NCBI GenBank assembly: GCA_016784175.1
Contig: JADHVC010000005.1
Span: 1-47,433, forward strand
DNA length: 47,433 bases
Source: Patescibacteria group bacterium
Lineage (GTDB): Bacteria > Patescibacteriota > Patescibacteriia > Patescibacteriales > BS150m-G62
Reading direction: 5' to 3'
Below, one piece after another: positions 28,775-39,350 of this stretch; position 1 is the first letter of the stretch; every line of letters starts with the position of its first letter. The notes beneath the pieces were generated by a model. It was not told the DNA's origin. It ran no database searches and saw only the letters and a program-made list of their open reading frames with translations. The position numbers were made by a program, and so were the translations under genes.

Positions 28775-29211
28775 TAAACTATTATCTTATATTTTATTAA
28801 ATATTCTCGAACCTTTTCAACAATTTCTTTCATTGAATAATTTGACTTAATTAAATAATCCTTTGCCCCAAGTTCACGAGCCCTCTCAATATCCGAGTCT
28901 TGTCCAAGATTAGACAAAACAACTACTGGTATTTTTCTTAATCCAGAATCCATTTTCATTTCTCCCAATACTTCAAACCCATTTTTTATAGGCATAATCA
29001 AGTCAAGCAAAATTAAATCTGGTTTATTTTCTTTGATATTTTTTAAAACTTCCGATCCATCAAACCCAGTAAACACCTCAAAACCAGCTCTTTTTAAGCC
29101 ATCCTGATATGCCCTAGAAATAAACTTATCATCCTCTCCAATAAATATTTTAATCTTTTTCTCTCCTGATTCCTCTTCCTTCTGTTCTATTTTTTTTTCT
29201 TCTTCGCTCAT
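28774..29211 (-). CDS. Response regulator receiver protein
   Basis: KIFIGEDDKFI...DLILLDLIMPIKNGFEVL...VVVLSNLG...KDYLIKS. Confidence 0.92.
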   Translation of the reverse strand: MSEEEKKIEQKEEESGEKKIKIFIGEDDKFISRAYQDGLKRAGFEVFTGFDGSEVLKNIKENKPDLILLDLIMPIKNGFEVLGEMKMDSGLRKIPVVVLSNLGQDSDIERARELGAKDYLIKSNYSMKEIVEKVREYLIKYKIIV

Positions 29212-29285
29212 ATTTTCTATCTATTTTTTTAGCTTAGTATTTGTATTATATTCTTATGAGATAGCTCATGTCAATTATTCACCAC

Positions 29286-31109
29286 TTATTTATTTCTCGA
29301 AGGCAATTTAATATAGAAAGTTGTGCCTTGATTTTCCTCCGATTCAAAGCGTATTTCACCATTAAGCCCCTCAATTATAGTTTTTGCAATATACAATCCC
29401 AATCCATTCCCATCCGTTTCAACCTTTACAGCATTATCAGCTCTAAAAAACTTTGAAAAAATTCTCTCATGAATCAAGCTTGGAATACCAATCCCATAAT
29501 CACGGACATTAATCAAAATATCATTATTCTCTTTAGCAAGACTAATACAAACTTCTTTTTTTCTGCCTTCGGAATACCGAATGGCGTTAACCACTAAATT
29601 GTGAATAACTTGCCTCAATAAATTTGGGTCCGTCAACTCATCAGCTAACTTTGGAGTAGAGCTGTTAAATACAATCGCAACACCCTTTTCATCAGCAATC
29701 CCCTCAACTTCTTCAATAATTTCTTTAATAAAAGTCTCTAGATCAACTAACTTTAATCTTACTTCTAATCGTCCCGCTTCTATTCTTGATAAATTTAACA
29801 AATTATTCACCAATTGAATCATTCCAACTGTAGACTTATGCATACTGCCAACATACTCTTTCTGGTCTTTATTAATTTTTCCCACCACTTCATCTAAAAG
29901 CATCTCACTAAATAACCGTATCGATGTTAAAGGTGTTCTTAATTGATGGGAAGCTACTGAAACAAACTCACTCTTCAACTGATTAATTTCCTTCAAATAT
30001 GTAATATCATGAAGAACAATCGCTCCACCGGATATTTCTCGCTTAAAATCTCTAATTGGGGTAATAAACAACTCATAAGACCTTTTATTAATTTCAACAT
30101 CTTGAAAACTAGCTGGCTCATTATTCATTATCACATTATCAATCACGTTATTTATATCAACTTCACTTTCATGGTCAACTCCCCCAACATCCTCGGAAAA
30201 TGTTTTCTTAATACCATGAATAGATTTTAAAAAGGCATCCAATGTAAATTCAGCGTCATCACGACCAATCACCTTCTGAGCTCTTGGGTTCACCAATAAC
30301 AATTTTCTATTTAAATCAAACATCAAAACTCCGTTACTCATACTATCTACCAAGTTACTAAACCTTGAATACTCCGAAGACACCAAAATTCTTAATCTCT
30401 CTATTGTTTGAGTAACATTACCAATAATAGTGCTAACGGCATTAAACTGACCATCTTCTGATTTAATTTTTTCTCTTCTAAAAATAGAAATCAAGCCAAC
30501 ACTTTTATTCAATATATTAATGGGAACATCAATATGGTCAATAACATTTTTTTTGGGAATACTAATTTCTGTTTTTTTATTTTCACCTAATAGAAATTCA
30601 ATCTTTAATTTTTCTCTCTCTACCTTACAAAAATCAATCGTACATTTGCTTGTTAATGCTTTATTTACTTTTTCTTTTATATAGCCTAAATCCCTTTCAC
30701 CTAAATAGTCAACAGAATAAATATTAATATTATTATCAATATAGTCAGAATCTAAAGTTGCCAAACAAAATACAACAATTGAATTAGGTATAATATTATT
30801 TATAGCATTCCCAGCCGAATGCATTACAGATGTTAATTCTAAACTTAAACCCAAAGCATGAGTTAATTCACTTATTGCCTCTAATTCCTTATATTTCTGT
30901 TTTAATTCTGTCTGAGCAAAATTTACATCCTCAAGAATATTTAAAATTGCCTTTCTTTGACTTTCCACTTCCTCTCGATCCTCTTGAATGTCTTCTAAAA
31001 TATTAGCTAGAGCTAACTTTTCCATTTTTAAAACAGTCTTCTTATTTAAAACTGTTTTTTTTGACTTTTCTTGTAATCGAGGAATTTTCTTATTTTCTTT
31101 TTTAGTCAT
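29286..31109 (-). CDS. PAS/GAF-type sensor histidine kinase
   Basis: HisKA SVASHQLRTPLTSIRLFSEML and HATPase N/G boxes (LVVNAIRYS, DYGIGIP, GNGLGLYIAKTI). Confidence 0.95.
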   Translation of the reverse strand: MTKKENKKIPRLQEKSKKTVLNKKTVLKMEKLALANILEDIQEDREEVESQRKAILNILEDVNFAQTELKQKYKELEAISELTHALGLSLELTSVMHSAGNAINNIIPNSIVVFCLATLDSDYIDNNINIYSVDYLGERDLGYIKEKVNKALTSKCTIDFCKVEREKLKIEFLLGENKKTEISIPKKNVIDHIDVPINILNKSVGLISIFRREKIKSEDGQFNAVSTIIGNVTQTIERLRILVSSEYSRFSNLVDSMSNGVLMFDLNRKLLLVNPRAQKVIGRDDAEFTLDAFLKSIHGIKKTFSEDVGGVDHESEVDINNVIDNVIMNNEPASFQDVEINKRSYELFITPIRDFKREISGGAIVLHDITYLKEINQLKSEFVSVASHQLRTPLTSIRLFSEMLLDEVVGKINKDQKEYVGSMHKSTVGMIQLVNNLLNLSRIEAGRLEVRLKLVDLETFIKEIIEEVEGIADEKGVAIVFNSSTPKLADELTDPNLLRQVIHNLVVNAIRYSEGRKKEVCISLAKENNDILINVRDYGIGIPSLIHERIFSKFFRADNAVKVETDGNGLGLYIAKTIIEGLNGEIRFESEENQGTTFYIKLPSRNK

Positions 31110-31119
31110 TTATATCTTC

Positions 31120-33345
31120 CTATGCTTTTGTAATTATTTTTTTTGACTTAAGATATCTCTTTAATTCTTTTAATTCATCTTTCAATTCGATCATTCGTAG
31201 TTCTCTGCCAACAGCCAACTTATTAAATCGCTCCAACTCAACCAACTTATGATTCAATTCTTTTGTTCTATTTAACACCTCATGCTCTAAGTTTTCATTT
31301 AATACTTGAAGTTCTCTTGTTCTCTCACGCACCTTCTGCTCTAAAAATCTCTTTGCATCTTCTAATTCTTTTGTTCTCTCGCTAACTTTTATTTCTAAAT
31401 TGTCTTTTGCTTCCACCAATGCATTCGATGTTTTTTTAAGTTGATCATACTGCTCCTCTAAAGTTTTATTAGCCGACACAATATTTTGCGTCATATCATT
31501 AAAACTACGAGCAAGCAATCCCATTTCACCGCCTTCATTAATCACCGCTCTTAAACTTAGATCCCCCTCGGAAATCTTCTTCGCCACCCTCGATAGTTCC
31601 TGAATTGGACCAGTAATTTTTCGAATTAAAGCAAAAACAAGTATAAAGACAACAATAATAATCAATAAAGATGCTAATAATATTTTAACTTTTATGACTT
31701 CCAAACTTGAATATGCTTCATCCGTAGAAATTTCAGATATTAAAGTCCAGCCATTCCCCAGGCAAATAGACGCCCCAACAACTGTCACCTTCTTATAATC
31801 CTCATATTCTCCGACCAAACTGTCCCCATACTTACACATTACAACTGGCTTTGTTAAACTTTCTTGCCTTAAAGAAATATCTTTATAATAACTAGTCGTT
31901 GTTATTATGTGGTTTTCTCTACCAACTAAATACACCTCAATTTGAGATTTAGTCTCAAGTCCCATGCGAGCATCTCCTTTATAATTTTTTAACGCTTGAT
32001 CAAGTATTTTAGCTTCTATTGTAATAGCGACACTTCCATGCTTTATACCAGAATTTTCATAAATATTAGCCATTGATGTCAAAACTGGCAAACTACCATA
32101 AAGCATATAAACGTCTGTCAAATATGCCTCGCCAACCGGAAGCGCATTTCTCTGTTGAGAATACGAATCAACTGCCTTACTTTTACCAACCAACCCAGAA
32201 TCCGTAGACACTACAATATTCCCATCCTTATCTAAAATATCAATCTGATAATACTCTATTTGACCACTCTCCATTAAAGATAATAACTTCTCACTTGTTC
32301 CATTATTTTCAAAATCAACAATAGCATCAAGCATGCTCTCACTAGTCGCCAATGCCACCGCTGCAGACTTAAGCTTATTGATAAAATCGATCACATCAGA
32401 CTCCTTAGACTGAGTAGTTAATTCAAGATTACTTTCAACCTGGCTTCTTAAGGAATTTTGTGCAGTCGAAAAACTAAAATACCCAGTTAAAAAAATTGAC
32501 AATGCAGCCACAAATAAAAAACTACCTAACAATTTAGCTCCTATCCTGGAGGAGATTGGCATACCACCAGAAACAATTTCAAAACCATATTTTGTCCATT
32601 GAGCTTGAATGAAAGCCGAAATAACTATAGCAAAACTAATAAAAATACTAAGTTGCCCATACCACCATAAAAAGCTACCAACCCTATCAAAGAACGTAAT
32701 AATAATAGCACTAATTAAAAAAACTACTCCGAGACACAAGTTAATCAAAAATCTTGAACCCAACTGCCTGAACTGATGAAATAAAAAAATAAAAACCAAA
32801 AATAAAAGAATGTAACTTGAACCAAGAAAAACACCCGAAATTTCATGCAAATCAAAAGCATATTCCGGATAAACCACAACAGCTAAAATTGCCAACGAAT
32901 ACGAAACAATAATTGAAAGAAATATCTCTAGGCGATGAACATACACCTTCCTTTGATAATTTTCCAAAGGCAAAAGTAAAGTTCCCAGAAGCATAGATCC
33001 GAAAAATAAACCATAATTCTGCGATAAAGCAAAAACAGTCTTAAATACCCCCAAAAAATTAAAATCAGGACCGGACAAGGTGAATATTAAATAAGAAACC
33101 CCATAAACAAAAAAACTCGCCGAAAAAATAAACATCTGGATATTCCTACTTCGTTTAAAAGCAAAATATGCAAAATAAGAAATATATAGAGCAACACCAC
33201 CAGTAAAAATCAATAACAATGAATAAACAAAAGAATCATCATAAGAATAATCTCGAAAAAAACCACTCATTAAACCACCGATAATAGTCAAATGGACGCA
33301 CAAAAAAATAGCTGAAAAAATTATTGATTTTATATGTTTTTGCAT
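31120..33345 (-). CDS. Polytopic membrane sensor with extracellular Cache-like region, HAMP and coiled coil, no kinase domain
   Basis: N-terminal multi-TM, IRKITGPIQELSRVAKKISEGDLSLRA (HAMP), then repeated 'VxERTKEL' coiled coil; no HisKA/HATPase. Confidence 0.75.
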   Translation of the reverse strand: MQKHIKSIIFSAIFLCVHLTIIGGLMSGFFRDYSYDDSFVYSLLLIFTGGVALYISYFAYFAFKRSRNIQMFIFSASFFVYGVSYLIFTLSGPDFNFLGVFKTVFALSQNYGLFFGSMLLGTLLLPLENYQRKVYVHRLEIFLSIIVSYSLAILAVVVYPEYAFDLHEISGVFLGSSYILLFLVFIFLFHQFRQLGSRFLINLCLGVVFLISAIIITFFDRVGSFLWWYGQLSIFISFAIVISAFIQAQWTKYGFEIVSGGMPISSRIGAKLLGSFLFVAALSIFLTGYFSFSTAQNSLRSQVESNLELTTQSKESDVIDFINKLKSAAVALATSESMLDAIVDFENNGTSEKLLSLMESGQIEYYQIDILDKDGNIVVSTDSGLVGKSKAVDSYSQQRNALPVGEAYLTDVYMLYGSLPVLTSMANIYENSGIKHGSVAITIEAKILDQALKNYKGDARMGLETKSQIEVYLVGRENHIITTTSYYKDISLRQESLTKPVVMCKYGDSLVGEYEDYKKVTVVGASICLGNGWTLISEISTDEAYSSLEVIKVKILLASLLIIIVVFILVFALIRKITGPIQELSRVAKKISEGDLSLRAVINEGGEMGLLARSFNDMTQNIVSANKTLEEQYDQLKKTSNALVEAKDNLEIKVSERTKELEDAKRFLEQKVRERTRELQVLNENLEHEVLNRTKELNHKLVELERFNKLAVGRELRMIELKDELKELKRYLKSKKIITKA

Positions 33346-33368
33346 TATTTACTGCTTAAAAATTTGAG

Positions 33369-33929
33369 TTAAAATATGTTACTCAACTTTAAACTTACGA
33401 TCTCCTTTATTATACCATTAATTTGGATTATTTCATTTGGGGAAAATTTATTCAAAACGTAATTCTTCACATTAACTCGCACATCCTCGCTTGGCTTTAT
33501 CCCCAATCTAATTCTTTTAAAATTCTTTGTTTTTAAATTATCAATTATTGACTGCACTCCGTTGTGACCAGCCGCTCGAGAATCAACAGAAACCTTATAT
33601 TCACCGCTTTTAATATCTAAATCATCATGAGCGACTATTAGAACCTCCTCTAAATTCGTATCAGCTTTTTTTAATATTCCAAAATACTTAGGCAATAATT
33701 TGTAGTATAACATAACATTACTTACAGCTTTTCCAGATTCATTCATAAATGTCATAGGTTTAACCAAAATAAAATCAGGACTTTTCCCCACAAAAGCGTT
33801 TAACTTCTTCTCTTCAGTTAATTTAATATCAAATCTTTTAGCTAACTCATCAATGAACATGAATCCAGCATTATGCCTAGTTTTGCAATATTTTTCGCCA
33901 GGATTACCCAATCCAACAATAATTTTCAT
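33369..33929 (-). CDS. pth: Peptidyl-tRNA hydrolase
   Basis: MKIIVGLGNPGEKYCKTRHNAGFMFID, KPMTFMNESGKAV, HDDLDI, GHNGVQSI. Confidence 0.95.
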   Translation of the reverse strand: MKIIVGLGNPGEKYCKTRHNAGFMFIDELAKRFDIKLTEEKKLNAFVGKSPDFILVKPMTFMNESGKAVSNVMLYYKLLPKYFGILKKADTNLEEVLIVAHDDLDIKSGEYKVSVDSRAAGHNGVQSIIDNLKTKNFKRIRLGIKPSEDVRVNVKNYVLNKFSPNEIIQINGIIKEIVSLKLSNIF

Positions 33930-33991
33930 ATACAAAAAAACAAATAAATAAAATTCTTTATCTGTTTAGATGATAACATATTTTAAGAGTA

Positions 33992-35602
33992 TTACCTACC
34001 CTTTTTTACCCAAGTGATTATAGGAGTACCAAGAAAACCATATTTATCTCGAATACGATTTTCAATAAATTTAACATATGAAAAATGAAGAGTATCTTTT
34101 GTACCTATTCTTATTTTGAATTCTGGCGGAGAACTAGCACTCTGTGACAATTCATATATACGAGGAGGTTTTACACCTTTACTTTTAGCAGGCTTATGTA
34201 TCTTCACTACCTTTACTAAAAATTTATTCAATACACTCTTTGAGATTTTAATATTTCTTTCTTTATAAATCTGCAAAATTAAGTCAAGTAATTTATCAGC
34301 TTTAAGACCTGTCTTGGCTGACATATAGTGAATCGGAGCCCAAGTAATATATGGAAATTTACCATAAATATAATCTGTATATTTTTTTACATCCCTATCT
34401 TCAACTTTATCCCACTTATTCGCTAGAATAATAACACTCTTTTTTCTATCAACAATTTCCTGCAAAATCTTAGCATCCTCTCCAGTAATATCATGCGTCA
34501 CATCAATCATAAAAAGCACAATATCCGCATCGCGAATTGTACTAAGTGAATCAGCTATCGAAAGCGCATTTAAATCAGACTCAACTCTTAACCTATCTTG
34601 ATTCATTAACCCTCTATTATTTTGCTTAACCTGTCTATGCTGTCTACGCACAATACCAGCGGTATCAATTAATCTATAAATAAAGTTCTCATGTTCGATA
34701 AAACTATCCTTCGATTCTCTGGTTGTATGTGCCTCACTACTAACAATCATCTTCTGTGATCCAAGTAAAACATTAACTAAACTTGACTTACCAACATTCG
34801 GCTTGCCAAGCAAAGCAACATTAACAACATTACTTAGCGGACTTTCATTTTCCTCATCATCCTCATCGTCTTCATCGTCTTCATTGTCTTCATTGTCTTC
34901 ATCATCATGATCATCTTCTACTGGAACACCGCCTAACTCAATTTCATCTTCGCTATTATCATCTTCTTCAACAGCCTCTCCCAATTCAACACCAGCTAAC
35001 CCTGCGACACCCTTTGACCACTCTGGCTTAAGAATAGCTAGCTCAGCATTAACAACATCGAGTAGATCCCCAGTCCCCCTACCTGTATTCGCAGAAACCA
35101 AATTTAGTTCACCCAAAGATAATTTATAAAAATCTGCACTACTATTAGCCTCTTTTGCATTATCAACCTTATTAACCACAAGTTTCACGTGGTTCATTTT
35201 TCGAAAAATCTTTTTCAACAACAAAATTGCCTGCTTATCTTCAGCCTGTAAACCAACTCGAGCATCCACAACAAACAAAATCAGATCTGCTTTTTTTAAA
35301 ACATCTCTCACTTGCTTTTGGACATGTGCTTCTATTTTATTAGGAATATTCTTTCTTTGGAACAATGTAGAAAGATTGATTATTCCACCAGTATCAATTA
35401 GACAAAACTCTAACCCACACCAGTCAACTATCCCCGCATTACAATCACGAGTAGTACCAGAAATATTAGACACAAGAGCTCTATTTTTTCCTACAAGCTT
35501 ATTAAACAAACTTGATTTACCTACATTTGCACGCCCAAAAAGAGCTACTTGTGGTAGCATTTCTTGTTTTATTAAATCTATAGCATTCGTATCATTCAGC
35601 AT
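33992..35602 (-). CDS. der: Ribosome biogenesis GTPase Der with acidic inter-domain insertion
   Basis: Tandem G domains GRANVGKSSLFNKLVG...and GKPNVGKSSLVNVLLG, KH-like C-terminus, acidic run DDHDDEDNEDNEDDEDDEDDEENE. Confidence 0.95.
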   Translation of the reverse strand: MLNDTNAIDLIKQEMLPQVALFGRANVGKSSLFNKLVGKNRALVSNISGTTRDCNAGIVDWCGLEFCLIDTGGIINLSTLFQRKNIPNKIEAHVQKQVRDVLKKADLILFVVDARVGLQAEDKQAILLLKKIFRKMNHVKLVVNKVDNAKEANSSADFYKLSLGELNLVSANTGRGTGDLLDVVNAELAILKPEWSKGVAGLAGVELGEAVEEDDNSEDEIELGGVPVEDDHDDEDNEDNEDDEDDEDDEENESPLSNVVNVALLGKPNVGKSSLVNVLLGSQKMIVSSEAHTTRESKDSFIEHENFIYRLIDTAGIVRRQHRQVKQNNRGLMNQDRLRVESDLNALSIADSLSTIRDADIVLFMIDVTHDITGEDAKILQEIVDRKKSVIILANKWDKVEDRDVKKYTDYIYGKFPYITWAPIHYMSAKTGLKADKLLDLILQIYKERNIKISKSVLNKFLVKVVKIHKPAKSKGVKPPRIYELSQSASSPPEFKIRIGTKDTLHFSYVKFIENRIRDKYGFLGTPIITWVKKGR

Positions 35603-35607
35603 ATTTT

Positions 35608-37074
35608 TTAATTCTTACCAATTATGAGAATAAAATCAGGTTGCTTTACATCCTCTGTCACACCTATTAGTTCATTTTCTAAATCTTCTATTATCCAACT
35701 AGGTAATCCAAAGGAAATACTAGCACCCGTCCTCTCTTTTAAAACTTTTAATGAAGCCATTTTTTCTCCGTAGGTTAAATCATAAATAATAGACTTTTCA
35801 AAATCTCTTCGAGAAGAATTTCCAATATTCACAACATTAAACCCCATTTTCTGTAATTGATTAGCACTATTCGTAGCGAGCCCACCCACAAATGTACCAT
35901 TTCTAATATCAATAGAGGGAGACTCAACACTTACGGCTGACTTGAATTCCTCTCTATTTTCATTAAAAATATTTTTTACCAAGTAAGCTATCTCAGCAAA
36001 ATCTCCTGATCGTGGAGATAAAACATAGGACCCCTCACTATTTATCATTTCAACAAGTAAACCATCATAAGAGTTATCAAGCACTTCATTAATAATATCG
36101 TCCGTATTTAAATCCTTAAATTCCTTCCAGAGTCGAATCCCATCCCAAATGCCCAAATCGGTAGATATATGATAATTAAGATCTTCAACAATACTTGTTA
36201 AAACCGATGGCTTTAATATATCAACTGAAATGGCTTTATTTTTTATAGCCTCTATGACTTGTTGCTGTCGTCTACCTCTAGCAAAATCCGAGCCCTCACC
36301 ATTCGTACCATGTCTCGAACGAGCATATTTTAAAGCCAAATCTCCGTCCATATAATTCCAACCTTTATCGAAGTGCAAATGTGTAAAACGACTTTCATAA
36401 TCCTCAGCATCTTCTCTCCCAGTAACAGGATACTGATAATCATCAAAAGAATTTTCTACATAAACTTTAAGCCCTCCTAAATCCTCGACAATCTTTTCAA
36501 AACCTGCAAAATCAACTCGCAAATAATAATCAATCGGGATATTAAGCAATTCACTCAAAACCTTCGTTACATCTTCCCCTCCCGAACCCGCATTCTCCGC
36601 TTCAGCATAAGCATTAATAGCATTAATCTTTCTCCAACCTTTATCTGGAACAGGAACTGACAAATCGCGAGGGACTGAAATTAGCGCAATCTTCTTAGTT
36701 GATAGCTCTAGACTAGCTAAAATTATTGTATCTGTCAAGTATCCACCCTCGTGCACTCGACCACCCATGCCCAAAAACAAAATATTAACCCTATCCTTAA
36801 TTTTTTCTTGAGCAACCCGATCTTGATTTTCTACTAAATGCTCTGTTTGATTAGTAAAAAGCATTTTTTCATACCAAAAACTAGAATCGGCGTCTGTAGT
36901 AACCGACTTAGAAGAAAAAAACCAAACACCAACCACACTAAAAACCAAAGAGTAAACCAAAACTCGCGCTTTAGCTTTTCTTTTTCTAGGTTTTTTAGGC
37001 TCCTGGTTATACTGATATTCCTGATGATTAAATTCTTGATTAGAATCCTGATCCATTTCAAATAAAATACTCAT
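35608..37074 (-). CDS. LytR-CpsA-Psr family protein with LytR_C-like C-terminus
   Basis: N-terminal TM, NILFLGMGG...TDTIILASL...ISVPRDLSVPVP...KYARSRHGTNGEGSDFARGRRQQQVI. Confidence 0.93.
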   Translation of the reverse strand: MSILFEMDQDSNQEFNHQEYQYNQEPKKPRKRKAKARVLVYSLVFSVVGVWFFSSKSVTTDADSSFWYEKMLFTNQTEHLVENQDRVAQEKIKDRVNILFLGMGGRVHEGGYLTDTIILASLELSTKKIALISVPRDLSVPVPDKGWRKINAINAYAEAENAGSGGEDVTKVLSELLNIPIDYYLRVDFAGFEKIVEDLGGLKVYVENSFDDYQYPVTGREDAEDYESRFTHLHFDKGWNYMDGDLALKYARSRHGTNGEGSDFARGRRQQQVIEAIKNKAISVDILKPSVLTSIVEDLNYHISTDLGIWDGIRLWKEFKDLNTDDIINEVLDNSYDGLLVEMINSEGSYVLSPRSGDFAEIAYLVKNIFNENREEFKSAVSVESPSIDIRNGTFVGGLATNSANQLQKMGFNVVNIGNSSRRDFEKSIIYDLTYGEKMASLKVLKERTGASISFGLPSWIIEDLENELIGVTEDVKQPDFILIIGKN

Positions 37075-37118
37075 TACACGCTACAAAAAAAACTTTACGC
37101 ACCGTGCTTAACTTATAT

Positions 37119-37520
37119 TTAAGATTTATATTTCTTACAAAACTCTTCTTTTGAATTGTACTTTGCAAATTTTTTGTGATGAGTCGGAGCTTTAAATGTA
37201 GTACTACTTTTATGCTGAATTCCACACCAGTACTCTTCTGTCTTAGCAACAATAGCTGTTGCATAATGCATCAAACCATTAGCATAACCACAATAAACAC
37301 AAAATACCTTTTGCCAAAAACTTAAATAAACCAACTTATATCTATCAACTTTAATATACATTCCTCGTTTCACGATAGGTATTCGGTAAACTCTAAAACA
37401 AATTTGATGATATATCTCCAAAAAAACATCAAACAAAACCAAAGGAATTATCATTGGAATAATCACCGGTATAGTAAGCTGCCTAATCCTCGTTCGTTCT
37501 GGTGTTTTCAAATATTTCAT
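37119..37520 (-). CDS. Conserved-looking hypothetical membrane protein
   Basis: Start at MKYLKTPERTRIRQL, one hydrophobic segment, VYCGYANGLMHY...YWCGIQHK. Confidence 0.65.
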   Translation of the reverse strand: MKYLKTPERTRIRQLTIPVIIPMIIPLVLFDVFLEIYHQICFRVYRIPIVKRGMYIKVDRYKLVYLSFWQKVFCVYCGYANGLMHYATAIVAKTEEYWCGIQHKSSTTFKAPTHHKKFAKYNSKEEFCKKYKS

Positions 37521-37672
37521 AATAAAAAAGCCTTTCTTCAAAAGATTACAATACTTAATATAGCACATTCTAGATAAAAAAATCAAATTAACTATACTAA
37601 AAGCTTAAGGAATAAAATACCTAATTTTAGCCAATTTTAAAGCAGCGTCTAAAATATTCAACCATAACAAAA

Positions 37673-37699
37673 GGGAGCTAAGATAACATCCAGGCTCCC
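37673..37699 (-). terminator. Rho-independent terminator
   Basis: GGGAGC/GCTCCC stem with T-rich flank on both strands, downstream of the ABC-F gene. Confidence 0.65.
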
Positions 37700-37728
37700 A
37701 CTTTTTTATCTAAGAATATCTAAATCCC

Positions 37729-39189
37729 CTACTTTAAAAATTTATTATAATCCAATTCAGCATCAATTCTTATTTGATCAACAAATTCTTGCATATGTGA
37801 AACCAATATTATTGCACCCTCAAAATCACTTAAAGCCTTAGCAATAACAGGTAAGTGTCTAAAATTAATATGATTAGACGGCTCGTCCAACACAATTAAC
37901 CCTGGCTTCATCAATACAAGCCTTGCAAAACAAAGTAAACCTTTTTGACCCTCCGACAACTCTCGAACCTTTCGTCCCATCAACCCACCAGTTATCAGAA
38001 AACCAGCTGCCACCGATCGCATAACAATTTCTTCTGTATTTCCAAAGCGTACTTCTTCAAGAGAATCATAAACAGTTTGATCATAATTTAATGACGCAAA
38101 ATCTTGACTATAATACCCCACTCTCACATCTGCTAAAATTTTTGCATGCTTACTTTCACTACTCACAAGGTTACGCAAAAAAGTACTTTTCCCTACTCCA
38201 TTTGGACCCTTTATTAATAAATGATCTTTCCTTCGCAAAATAAATTCATATGGCACAACTGACAATTCATGATCTTTCACGACTGGCAAACTTTCAATTT
38301 TAACAATCTCTCCACTTATATCTTGTACTTCTATTTTAAAATCTCGAATAGTTTTATCTTCTCGTCTAACATCCACCATACTTTCCTCATCGTTCTCCAC
38401 TTCCGTTTTTAATTTCTTTGCCAACTTACGCATCTTACCACCCTTATGAGCAAAAAAGTTAACCTTCTCTTTTCTATCTTGAATATTTTTTTCAAGTTGT
38501 GCATTCTGCCTCTTTTCTCTTTCAATTCTATTTTGAATGTCTTCCACTACAGTATAATAATCCCCCACATATTGCTCTACCTTTTTAGAAAATACATCCA
38601 AATAAATAACGCCCTCAGTAAAACAATTTAAAAAATTCGCATCATGAGAAATAACAATCACAGTCTTATCATACATAATTAAAAATTCAATCAAATGGTT
38701 AATTCCCGCTTGGTCTAAATTATTAGTAGGCTCATCAAGTAACAATATATCTGGATGACTAATCAACGCAAAAGCTAATAACAGACGCGCCTGTTGCCCA
38801 CCAGACAAATCATTAACTTTCGTCACCAAAGGCACAGTTAAATTAACTGCGTCCATTGCCTTTTTCATATCCCCCTTAGCATTAAATGGCACCTTATCGC
38901 TGTATGACTTTTCGAAATATTTTTCTACACTTAATTCTAAATCTTGCTTTTCAATCACTTGCTTTGCTGTACCAATACTTGCTCCTTCCTTAACATGTAC
39001 CGCACCAGAATTCGGTTTAATTGACTTAGTAATCAACTTAAAAATTGTACTCTTTCCGGCACCATTTTGTCCCATTAAAGTTATCTTAGATCCATTTCGA
39101 ACACTAAAACTAGCCTCATCAATAATTGGCTTTTTATGTTGATACTCAAAAGTGACTTCATTGAAACGCAAAACTACTTCATCTGACAT
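37729..39189 (-). CDS. ABC-F family ATP-binding protein
   Basis: Two ABC modules: GQNGAGKSTIFK / LSGGQQARLLLA and GPNGVGKSTFLR / LSEGQKGLLCFARL; no TM. Confidence 0.93.
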   Translation of the reverse strand: MSDEVVLRFNEVTFEYQHKKPIIDEASFSVRNGSKITLMGQNGAGKSTIFKLITKSIKPNSGAVHVKEGASIGTAKQVIEKQDLELSVEKYFEKSYSDKVPFNAKGDMKKAMDAVNLTVPLVTKVNDLSGGQQARLLLAFALISHPDILLLDEPTNNLDQAGINHLIEFLIMYDKTVIVISHDANFLNCFTEGVIYLDVFSKKVEQYVGDYYTVVEDIQNRIEREKRQNAQLEKNIQDRKEKVNFFAHKGGKMRKLAKKLKTEVENDEESMVDVRREDKTIRDFKIEVQDISGEIVKIESLPVVKDHELSVVPYEFILRRKDHLLIKGPNGVGKSTFLRNLVSSESKHAKILADVRVGYYSQDFASLNYDQTVYDSLEEVRFGNTEEIVMRSVAAGFLITGGLMGRKVRELSEGQKGLLCFARLVLMKPGLIVLDEPSNHINFRHLPVIAKALSDFEGAIILVSHMQEFVDQIRIDAELDYNKFLK

Positions 39190-39350
39190 ATTTTGTTAAA
39201 AAAAAATTAATACTTAATATCTAAGAGCTTAACTAAAACTTAGTGATTTGTCAAAAAAATTTAAATTATAATTAATATTTCAAGACATATGCTAAAATAT
39301 ATACAAGCTAAAATTTAATCAATCTAATTATAAATCACTTGCGATAAACT

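Noticed and set aside
36834-37264. ORFs at 36834-37065 (both strands) and 37058-37264
   Set aside because: Overlap better-supported LCP and membrane protein genes in other frames, with no independent support.
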